Positions 57,339-64,000 of a stretch of 64,000 bases of DNA are shown in pieces. How positions within the stretch are numbered: position 1 is the stretch's first letter; each line of letters starts with the position of its first letter. A program made the position numbers and the translations under genes. Below the pieces are notes generated by a model that was not told where the DNA came from, ran no database searches, and worked only from the letters and a program-made list of their open reading frames with translations. The DNA is from Nanobdellota archaeon (GTDB lineage Archaea > Nanobdellota > Nanobdellia > Woesearchaeales > JAGLXL01): positions 124,001-188,000 of the forward strand of contig JAGLXL010000001.1 of NCBI GenBank assembly GCA_023132895.1. The letters run 5' to 3'.

Positions 57339-58145
57339 ATGCCAGAATTACCTGAAGTTGAAACATTGCGGAAAGGGTTGTTGAGGAAAACTAAAGGTCG
57401 AACTATTTCTAAAGTTGATATTATCAAATATAAAAAAGCTGACAGAAAAATAAAAAAATTATCATTAGCAAAAATCAAAAACGTAAGAAGAAGGGCTAAA
57501 CTGTTGGTGATTGATTTATCAAATGGTTATTCTATGGTTGTGCATGTCAAATTAACTGGTTATTTTTATTTTCAGCCAAAAGGCAAAAAAATGATTGATA
57601 AAGTAACTCGAGTGGTGTTTTGGTTTAAAGATGGTTCAGCCTTGTTGTTTGAAGATGTGCGTAAGTTTGGCTGGATTAAGATTATGAAGACAAAAGACGT
57701 TGAGAAGTATTTGGTAAAGTGTAAATTTGGTCCTGAGCCGTTGTCAAAAGAATTTAGTTTGAAGAAATTCAAGGAAATGTTGAAGAAGAGAAGAAAATCA
57801 AAAATAAAACCATTATTAATGGACCAATGTTTTGTGGCAGGGATTGGAAATATCTATGCGCAGGAAGCGTGTTATTGTGCCGGGATTTTGCCGATGAGAA
57901 AGGTTGAGAGTTTGAGTGATAAGGAAACAAAGAAATTATATAAGTGTATTATTAAAATCTTAAAATTAGCGATCAGGCACAAAGGAACTTCGGCTGTTGA
58001 TTATGTGACAGTTGAGGGCAAGAAAGGAACGTTTGCTTCTAAATTAAAGGTTTATCAAAGAAAAAAAGATCCTCGCGGGCATAAATTGATTAGGATTGTT
58101 CTTGGTGGTAGGGGAACTAATTATTGTAAAGTTTGCCAGAAATAA
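57339..58145 (+). CDS. mutM: Formamidopyrimidine-DNA glycosylase (Fpg/Nei family)
   Basis: Excises 8-oxoguanine and related lesions. It begins MPELPEVETLRKGL with the N-terminal proline nucleophile and E3, has VHVKLTGYFYF, LLFEDVRKFGW and the helix-two-turn-helix LMDQCFVAGIGNIYAQEACY. The C-terminal zinc finger is degenerate: the first cysteine pair is replaced (YQRKKDPRGHKL), while GGRGTNYCKVCQ is intact. A zincless or half-finger form may still act. The N-terminal ATG fits the family exactly. Confidence 0.94.
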   Translation: MPELPEVETLRKGLLRKTKGRTISKVDIIKYKKADRKIKKLSLAKIKNVRRRAKLLVIDLSNGYSMVVHVKLTGYFYFQPKGKKMIDKVTRVVFWFKDGSALLFEDVRKFGWIKIMKTKDVEKYLVKCKFGPEPLSKEFSLKKFKEMLKKRRKSKIKPLLMDQCFVAGIGNIYAQEACYCAGILPMRKVESLSDKETKKLYKCIIKILKLAIRHKGTSAVDYVTVEGKKGTFASKLKVYQRKKDPRGHKLIRIVLGGRGTNYCKVCQK

Positions 58146-58193
58146 TAATAATCTTTATAAATGCTAAAACTTTCTTTTTAACTTAGAAAAAAG

Positions 58194-59876
58194 ATGGTGA
58201 ATATACTCCTCGAGATAGGAATAGTGATTATTGCAGCTACTTTGCTAGCTATTATTGCCAGGTTTTTAAAACAACCATTGATTATTGCTTATATTATTGC
58301 AGGTATTGTGATTGGGCCGATTGGTTTGGGCCTGATTAAAAGCCAGGAAATGATTGCTTTGTTTTCAGAACTGGGCATTGTTTTTCTTTTGTTTATTGTG
58401 GGTCTGCAGTTAGATATTAAAAAATTAAAGAATGTGGGCTGGCAGGCGACTTTAGTGGGTTTAGGGCAGGTTATTTTTACTGGGGTGATTGGTTTTTTCA
58501 TTGCTTTGAAGTATTTTAATCCATTAGTGGCAGGCTATATTGCAGTAGGTTTGACTTTGTCAAGTACAGTGGTAGTAGTTAAATTATTAGCTGATAAAAA
58601 TGAAATCAATACCTTGCACGGCAGGATTGCGATTGGTGTGTTGTTGGTTCAGGACTTAGTGGCAATTTTAGCAATTATGTTTTTTTCTTCCTGGGGCAAC
58701 TTCTCTCCGGATTTTTTAATGATTGCCGGCTATAAATTATTGATTTTGTTTGTGGTGGCCATTGCAGGATATATGGTGATTTTGCCGCCATTGTTCAGGA
58801 GGATTGGACATTCCCGGGAATTGCTGTTGATTGCAGCTTTATCCTGGGCTTTTGGCATGACAATCATTGCCCATTATTTAGAAATCTCAATTGCAATTGC
58901 TGCTTTACTGGCTGGAATTAGTTTAGCGAGTACGCCTTACACTTTAGAAGTTGTGGGAAGGGTAAAACCGTTGCGTGATTTTTTTATAACTATGTTTTTT
59001 GTGGCTTTGGGAATGCAGGTGGCCTTGGCGCCTTTGCAGAAATATCTGGTGCCGACAATCATATTTTGTTTGTTTGTTTTGATAGGCAATCCAATTATTT
59101 TGTATGTGGTGATGAAAATATTTAAATATAAGCCCCGGACTAGTTTTTTGACTGCGATTTCTTTGGCGCAAATCAGTGAATTTTCTTTGATATTAATAGC
59201 TTTAGGTTTTAGTTTAGGGCATTTGAATGCTGAAATTGTTTCGATTATTGCAGTGATTGCTACAGTGACAATTGGTTTATCATCTTATTTAATCAGTCAT
59301 GATGACTGGCTGTATCGTAAATTTAAGTGGCTGTTCAAAGTTGATTCAGATGAGAAATTACAGTACTTGCCAAAGAAAAGATATGATGTAGTGATGGCTG
59401 GGTATAACAGGATTGGCTATTCGATTTACCATAAACTAAGGACTTTGAAGACGAGAGTCTTGATTGTTGATTATAATCCAGATGTAATTGAAAAATTAAT
59501 TGAAGACAAAAAACCATGTATTTATGGTGATGTAGGTGATTTAGAGATCATTGACAAGATGAATTTAAAACATGTCAAGATGCTAATATCAACAGTACCG
59601 GATATTTATGATAATTTATTGTTGATTAAGAGATTAAAAGAAGTCAATCCAAAAGGAGTGGCAATTGTCAATGCCAGCAAGATTGATGAAGGTCTGCGGC
59701 TGTATGAGCAAGGAGCAGATTATGTAGTCATGCCTCATTTCTTAGGCGGGGAGCATATTTCATTCATGGTTGAAAAATACAGAAAGAATTTCGGTAAGAT
59801 TCTGAAAAATAAAATAAAACACATTGAAGAACTGAAGAAAAGGCAGAGGATTGGACATGAACATCCGCGACACTAA
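58194..59876 (+). CDS. Kef-type K+/H+ antiporter with TrkA-N domain
   Basis: A 560-residue protein of the CPA2 family. About 12 transmembrane helices (1-380) with GIVIGPIGLGLI, FLLFIVGLQLDIKKLK, TLSSTVVVVKLLADKNE and VLLVQDLVAILAIMF. Then a cytosolic RCK/TrkA-N Rossmann domain (about 395-510) with VMAGYNRIGYSIYHKL and LIVDYNPDVIEKL. It exchanges K+ or Na+ for protons. It overlaps the convergent GDPD-like gene by four bases. Confidence 0.93.
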   Translation: MVNILLEIGIVIIAATLLAIIARFLKQPLIIAYIIAGIVIGPIGLGLIKSQEMIALFSELGIVFLLFIVGLQLDIKKLKNVGWQATLVGLGQVIFTGVIGFFIALKYFNPLVAGYIAVGLTLSSTVVVVKLLADKNEINTLHGRIAIGVLLVQDLVAILAIMFFSSWGNFSPDFLMIAGYKLLILFVVAIAGYMVILPPLFRRIGHSRELLLIAALSWAFGMTIIAHYLEISIAIAALLAGISLASTPYTLEVVGRVKPLRDFFITMFFVALGMQVALAPLQKYLVPTIIFCLFVLIGNPIILYVVMKIFKYKPRTSFLTAISLAQISEFSLILIALGFSLGHLNAEIVSIIAVIATVTIGLSSYLISHDDWLYRKFKWLFKVDSDEKLQYLPKKRYDVVMAGYNRIGYSIYHKLRTLKTRVLIVDYNPDVIEKLIEDKKPCIYGDVGDLEIIDKMNLKHVKMLISTVPDIYDNLLLIKRLKEVNPKGVAIVNASKIDEGLRLYEQGADYVVMPHFLGGEHISFMVEKYRKNFGKILKNKIKHIEELKKRQRIGHEHPRH

Positions 59877-61219
59877 TGAGGTTTTGGAACAATCCATTCT
59901 ATAATTTTTTTAGCATCAATCCAGAGTAGACCGCCCCGGGCACCATGCTTGAGAAGCCATTCAAATTGTTCTTTGGTTTTGACCCGGGCGCCAAAATGAT
60001 ACTTGTTCATCTTAGTAGTATGTTTGATTTGTTTGATAATGCCTTTTTCTGATTTTTTAGCTGGTTTAGATAGTATATCAACAAAGCCTATTTTACTGGG
60101 AGGAACAAACAAGTGCCATTTTTTAAGGCTTTGGAAAGGGCGATTGAAAGGGAACTGGATAATGGAATTGCCAAGGCCTTTCCAGCTGATAGCAATAGCC
60201 ATAGATTTAGGCAGTCTGGCTTTGAGATATTCCAAAACCCAGAGGGAAAAACAATAAAGGACAAGGTTGTTTTCTAAATGGTATTGTTTGATCATTTTGA
60301 CTAACTTGTCTAAGGCTCTCTCATCAGAACCCCAACCTGATTTTACTTCAACAGCAAGTTTTATTCTTCCGATTCTAGAAAAAAGCCATTTGGGCAAGAG
60401 AAGACCCTTGCGTTTGAGAAGATTTTCAGAAGAGGTTTCTCCATGCCTCATGCCTAATAATTTAGCTGCATTTCTCGGAGTCATGCCATGAGGAGCGTGG
60501 CCTAAGAAAACCGACATCTTTGTTTTTTTCTCGCCCATAATCTTTCTGGTATGTTCAATCCAGAAAAAATCAGCTTCAAAAGCATACTCTAGTTTTCTGC
60601 CGAGGTAGCTTTGAGGCAGTTGATGTCTTGAGGAAAGGATTTGATTAACATAATTTTTTTCCTGGACACTATGGAAAAGGATTAAAAAGGGCTTCTGCTT
60701 TAAGGAAGTTTCAATAGTTTGCTGTTCCTGAGTTTCTTTTTGTTTTTCTAAGATTTTACTTTCTTCAGAAATTCTTTTGAATTCTGTTTTTAAATGATCC
60801 AACAGAACAATTAAAGGCTGGACACCTTTTTCCATAACTGTATTAACTTCTGTGTTAATTTTTTCTGTGTCGCGCGGGGTTTGTTTTAATAATTTAGGTA
60901 GAGTGCCTTCAATCAAAGAAACTCTTTTTAAAATAATTTCATTATACATCTTGATTTTATTTTCCGTATCAGATAAAGCTTCATTCCAGTCAGGAAAGGT
61001 CGCTCTGAGGAAATCGGTAATCTTGAATAATCTTTCTTCAAATTGGTTAATTCTTCTTTCAGCGCGGGCAGCTTTTCTTTCGAATCTTTTGATTTGTCCT
61101 TTATCGTTTATTTTGATGGCATATTTTAGTCTTTGAATCCACCGTCCTTCAATAAGTATCCATCCTCTTTCTTTTTCAAGATTTTCAAGAGCTTTTTTTA
61201 ATGCCTCTTTTGTTTCCAT
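59873..61219 (-). CDS. Coiled-coil protein with GDPD-like C-terminal domain
   Basis: 448 residues. Residues 1-170 are a long coiled coil (KAARAERRINQFEERLFKIT, LLDHLKTEFKRISEESKILE). The C-terminal part (about 175-445) has a TIM-barrel phosphodiesterase pattern: LEYAFEADFFWIEHTRKIMG, HAPHGMTPRNAAKLLGMRHG, IKLAVEVKSGWGSDERAL, LVLYCFSLWVLEYLKARLPK and a terminal KHGARGGLLWIDAKKI. This resembles glycerophosphodiester phosphodiesterase, but the first active-site HR pair is not clear, so it may be inactive or a different enzyme. Confidence 0.5.
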   Translation of the reverse strand: METKEALKKALENLEKERGWILIEGRWIQRLKYAIKINDKGQIKRFERKAARAERRINQFEERLFKITDFLRATFPDWNEALSDTENKIKMYNEIILKRVSLIEGTLPKLLKQTPRDTEKINTEVNTVMEKGVQPLIVLLDHLKTEFKRISEESKILEKQKETQEQQTIETSLKQKPFLILFHSVQEKNYVNQILSSRHQLPQSYLGRKLEYAFEADFFWIEHTRKIMGEKKTKMSVFLGHAPHGMTPRNAAKLLGMRHGETSSENLLKRKGLLLPKWLFSRIGRIKLAVEVKSGWGSDERALDKLVKMIKQYHLENNLVLYCFSLWVLEYLKARLPKSMAIAISWKGLGNSIIQFPFNRPFQSLKKWHLFVPPSKIGFVDILSKPAKKSEKGIIKQIKHTTKMNKYHFGARVKTKEQFEWLLKHGARGGLLWIDAKKIIEWIVPKPH

Positions 61220-61263
61220 TGATTTTAGAAAGGTTTTTATGTTTATTAAATTATCTTTGAAGA

Positions 61264-61518
61264 ATGGAAATAAAACAGCTAAAAGAACTGCGTGCCAAGG
61301 CGCATTCTTTAGAACCTGTTTTACAAATTGGTAAATCAGGGATTACTGCTTCTATTATTACGGAGATTCTTTTGCAGCTAAAGAAAAGAAAACTGATTAA
61401 GATTAAATTGTTGAAAGCTGCTGGTGACCGCAAGAAATTAGTTGATGAGATTGTTTCTAAGACAAAGGCTGTTTTAGTTAGAAGTGTAGGAAGAGTTGTG
61501 GTTTTGTTTAAGAAGTAA
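61264..61518 (+). CDS. CRM-domain RNA-binding protein (YhbY type)
   Basis: An 84-residue protein with the complete YhbY fold: LKELRAKAHSLEPVLQIGKS then GITASIITEILLQLKKRKLI, KIKLL and VLVRSVGRVVVLFKK. The usual GxxG loop appears as IGKSGIT. It binds precursor ribosomal RNA in bacteria, and archaeal forms are probably ribosome-assembly factors. Transcribed alone. Confidence 0.9.
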   Translation: MEIKQLKELRAKAHSLEPVLQIGKSGITASIITEILLQLKKRKLIKIKLLKAAGDRKKLVDEIVSKTKAVLVRSVGRVVVLFKK

Positions 61519-61520
61519 AA

Positions 61521-63077
61521 TTATTGATTCAAAAGTTTTCTCATGAAACCAATCATACCTGGAGCTCTTTTAAAACCACTTGCTCTGGCTCGATTACTTG
61601 CCCTGTTAAAACTTTCGGCAACATAATGCTCAGGTTTTTTCTGATTATATATTTGAATAGCTAAATCAATTACTTGAGCGTAATCTTTTAAAATACTCTC
61701 TGGAATAAATTGGCCTTTTCGAGGTTCTGGTAAGGTAACCATATAATCACTAACAGCCCGAGTCATATCATCAAGAACACCTTTTCTAAGGTTATTTGGA
61801 TCTTTCTTATAAAATCTGTATAGTTCAACAAAGAAATCAATATGGGAATTACCTTCGATGCTTCTGACAGGATAAACAGTGCCATCAGTATTTTTCCTTT
61901 TGATAATAATTGGAGGCCTTCCATCTAGAGTGACTCTTCTAATTTGATTATCTGGACCTTCAAAATGGAGACAAGGTGTTTCATAGACTGAATCTTTTTT
62001 CTCTAAAACAATATCTTTTAATACAAAACCATCGTCTTTGAGATTTTTTAGAATCATGGAGTATAAAGCAGCTACTTCTGGTTCCATACTCCTTAAATCT
62101 TTTTGATCCAGTGGGAAAGCTTGTGGAATAACTATATATTTTGCCTTACCTTGGTTGATCAATTCAATTGTTTGTAAATCAAAAGTAGGCAATTTGGTTA
62201 AAATTTTATCTAAGGTAAAATAACCCATATTTTTGAAATAACGAGCTAAAAAAATATCCATCTTAAGAGGGACTAAACTAAACTGACTTTGGGATAAGTA
62301 AGGCAAATCTTCAATTCGGTGATAACCTAATATTCTTTCGTCAATCGTATCAGTTCTAAAAGGAACAAAGAATTCCCTATTACCCTGGAAATCTTTGACT
62401 TTATTCGGGTTTTTAGCTGCATGAAGCAGCAAAGCAGCAACATCAGTATCAATGATCTGGAGAGTTTCATAACCACCCTTCTTTTTTATTTCATCAAAAT
62501 ATCGGCAATCATCTGATATTTGAGCAAAAGGTATGGCTGAATTTTTGAAAGGCCCTTTGAGGGTAATTTTATGGAAGCTGCTTCTAAAGGCTCCTTTTCT
62601 AGCATCGCCTTTTTTCCTGACATAGCCAGATAAAACAACATTACCTGTATGTGGCTCTAAATCTAATCTGGTTCCTTGTTTTTGTCTTTTTTTCTTGTAA
62701 GTAAAGACATCATCACCGCCACGTTTGACAAAGGAAGCAGAACCATCATAGTGTCTTTTCATTCTAGTTCTGAATTCAGAAGCAGTGACAAGTTCTAAAG
62801 GACTTAAATCGTGTAAATTTCTTCTGATATTACTGCCATTTTCGGTCTTGCCAACATTAAAACGTTTGTCAAAATTCAATAATTTTTCAAAATCTTTTGG
62901 TTGTGATTCAAATTCCAACCACTGCCCAAACCATTCCTTGATTTGGGTTCTTCTAGCTCTTCTGATATCTCCTAAAAGGAAATAAGTTGGACTCATAAAA
63001 GCCCTGTTTTCTGGATTATCTATGACTAATCCATAAGTTAATCCGTTAATAATTGGATATTCAAAAGTTAATTCCAT
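61521..63077 (-). CDS. Hypothetical protein, 518 aa
   Basis: Large soluble protein of unknown family. Features: an aromatic-rich N-terminus (EYPIINGLTYGLVIDN), a basic segment (RTRMKRHYDGSASFVKRGGD, YKKKRQKQGTRLDLEP), and a repeat-free alpha/beta middle (FDLQTIELINQGKAKYIVIP, AFPLDQKDLRSMEPEVAALY). The C-terminus is basic (FNRASNRARASGFKRAPGM). No membrane helices. Possibly nucleic-acid associated. The gene faces the CRM-domain gene and its start is divergent from the Nog1-like gene. Confidence 0.6.
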   Translation of the reverse strand: MELTFEYPIINGLTYGLVIDNPENRAFMSPTYFLLGDIRRARRTQIKEWFGQWLEFESQPKDFEKLLNFDKRFNVGKTENGSNIRRNLHDLSPLELVTASEFRTRMKRHYDGSASFVKRGGDDVFTYKKKRQKQGTRLDLEPHTGNVVLSGYVRKKGDARKGAFRSSFHKITLKGPFKNSAIPFAQISDDCRYFDEIKKKGGYETLQIIDTDVAALLLHAAKNPNKVKDFQGNREFFVPFRTDTIDERILGYHRIEDLPYLSQSQFSLVPLKMDIFLARYFKNMGYFTLDKILTKLPTFDLQTIELINQGKAKYIVIPQAFPLDQKDLRSMEPEVAALYSMILKNLKDDGFVLKDIVLEKKDSVYETPCLHFEGPDNQIRRVTLDGRPPIIIKRKNTDGTVYPVRSIEGNSHIDFFVELYRFYKKDPNNLRKGVLDDMTRAVSDYMVTLPEPRKGQFIPESILKDYAQVIDLAIQIYNQKKPEHYVAESFNRASNRARASGFKRAPGMIGFMRKLLNQ

Positions 63078-63152
63078 AATTTAATTTTCCATCTTCTCTC
63101 ATTTATATATTTTTAGCATATATTTAAAAAGACTGATGATAATCTTTTTCTT

Positions 63153-64000
63153 ATGAATTTCCAAAATATCAGACCGGTGGGAAAGCCAGATGATTTTTTT
63201 GATGCGGCTTTTTCCAGGGCTAAGAAACGGGCGGCTCAATTGAGGAGCAAAGGCAAGAAATTAAGCTCTGGCCAGGAAAAGAAAATAGAATATGTCAGGA
63301 TGGATATTATCAAAGACGTTTTGGAAAGCAAGCTGATAGATATTCTCAAGGATTTTCCAGATATTGATTCGTTGAATGAATTTTACCAGGAATTGATTAG
63401 AACGACTTTAAATTATGTTGATTTGAAGAAATCATTGGGAGCAATCAATACTTCGGTGAGGTTTGTCAAGAAATTTCACCGCGATTATATTATGAAATTC
63501 AAGAGGGCGAATAATCAAAAACAATATGACAAGTTGAGGAGAGAGTTTTACGGCAAGATGAGTTCTGTTGTCAAAAGGATCAAGAATGAATTAAAGTATT
63601 TAGAAGAATGCAGGAGAGTGATGAGAACTTATCCTGATGTCAAGGATATGAAGACGATTGCGATTACTGGTTTTCCAAATGTCGGCAAATCGACTTTGCT
63701 AAATAAGCTAAGTAAAGCTAAAGGTGAGGTGGCGGTATATGCTTTTACAACCAAAGGTTTGAATTTAGGTTATATGAAAATTGATAGCCGTAAGATTCAA
63801 TTGGTTGACACACCAGGAACTTTGGATCGTTTAGAGAAGATGAATGATATTGAAAGGCAGGCTTACTTGGCAATCAAGTATTTAGCTGATTTGGTGATTT
63901 ATGTTTTTGATTTGTCTGAACCATTTCCTTTGAAAGACCAAATTAAGTTGTATAAGAGATTAAAGGATGAAAATAAAAAAGTTCTGGTTTATTTCAGCAA
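63153..64000 (+). CDS. Nog1-type ribosome-assembly GTPase, 3' truncated by window edge
   Basis: First 282 residues of a TRAFAC GTPase. The N-terminal helical region (about 1-165) is typical of Nog1. G1 GFPNVGKSTLLNKLSKAKGE, switch YAFTTKGLNLGYM and G3 LVDTPGT follow, then VIYVFDLSEPFPLKDQIKL. Involved in late large-subunit assembly in eukaryotes and archaea. The ATG follows an AT-rich promoter. The rest lies outside the window. Confidence 0.92.
   Translation, partial: MNFQNIRPVGKPDDFFDAAFSRAKKRAAQLRSKGKKLSSGQEKKIEYVRMDIIKDVLESKLIDILKDFPDIDSLNEFYQELIRTTLNYVDLKKSLGAINTSVRFVKKFHRDYIMKFKRANNQKQYDKLRREFYGKMSSVVKRIKNELKYLEECRRVMRTYPDVKDMKTIAITGFPNVGKSTLLNKLSKAKGEVAVYAFTTKGLNLGYMKIDSRKIQLVDTPGTLDRLEKMNDIERQAYLAIKYLADLVIYVFDLSEPFPLKDQIKLYKRLKDENKKVLVYFS

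Overview
The window is a gene-dense, AT-rich archaeal chromosome segment, most likely from a DPANN lineage such as Woesearchaeota or Pacearchaeota. The archaeal assignment rests on TBP, RNA polymerase subunit K, the exosome superoperon (Pop5, proteasome alpha, SBDS, Rrp4, Rrp41, Rrp42), an archaeal-type ATP-dependent DNA ligase, TrmB-type regulators and a Nog1-type GTPase. The DPANN guess rests on bacterial-type MetK and Fpg, many small lipoproteins, CGNxICE-type cysteine motifs and a very large surface protein with a C-terminal anchor. No tRNA, rRNA or CRISPR array was found.

Layout. Positions 1-3500 hold a truncated Ca/Na exchanger, a zinc-ribbon protein, an MNT-HEPN module, TBP and an unknown gene. 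Positions 3505-17408 look like an accessory island built at the 3' end of metK. The last 17 codons of metK occur three times in the same orientation (17353, 8774, 3505). All three encode almost the same peptide with different synonymous codons, and a tyrosine integrase sits directly beside the intact copy. The segment nearest metK carries the integrase and a partner, a small ribbon-helix-helix-like protein, a G-quadruplex plus hairpin, a membrane-anchored nuclease, a Cas4/RecB-like nuclease, a Type IIG restriction-modification protein with a ribbon-helix-helix regulator, and a caspase domain inserted into an RNase HIII. The next segment carries a glycosyltransferase fusion, a GH130 phosphorylase, a ManC-like cupin, a ParB-like protein and a protein with KGRTL repeats. 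metK itself is interrupted by a 31-nt insertion just after its GHPDK motif.

Positions 18.5-33 kb mix regulators (TrmB, HTH-CBS), a DUF4143 ATPase, small membrane proteins, a Tat-exported protein, the 1269-residue surface protein and a second HEPN-MNT module, which lies between two copies of the 5' end of a DUF357 gene. Positions 33-37.5 kb are the exosome/proteasome superoperon, read leftward. Positions 37.6-48.9 kb hold envelope proteins, HicAB, sugar activation genes (phosphohexomutase and NDP-sugar pyrophosphorylase), a tRNA methylthiotransferase and acidic or cysteine-rich small proteins. Positions 49-64 kb hold DNA ligase, a CHC2 zinc-finger protein, an ABC importer, a toxin-antitoxin-like pair with a TrmB regulator, two DNA glycosylases, a Kef-type antiporter, a GDPD-like protein, a CRM-domain protein and a partial Nog1-like GTPase.

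Two patterns cross the whole window. First, gene-end relics (metK tail, CBS-protein tail, DUF357 head) lie beside newly arrived genes and differ from the intact copies almost only at synonymous sites, as expected if incoming DNA brought its own allele of the target gene end. Second, a family of paired stem-loops recurs with a fixed architecture and compensating base changes. Some members are embedded in coding sequence (HicA, Rrp41), and similar palindromes lie inside an acidic protein.
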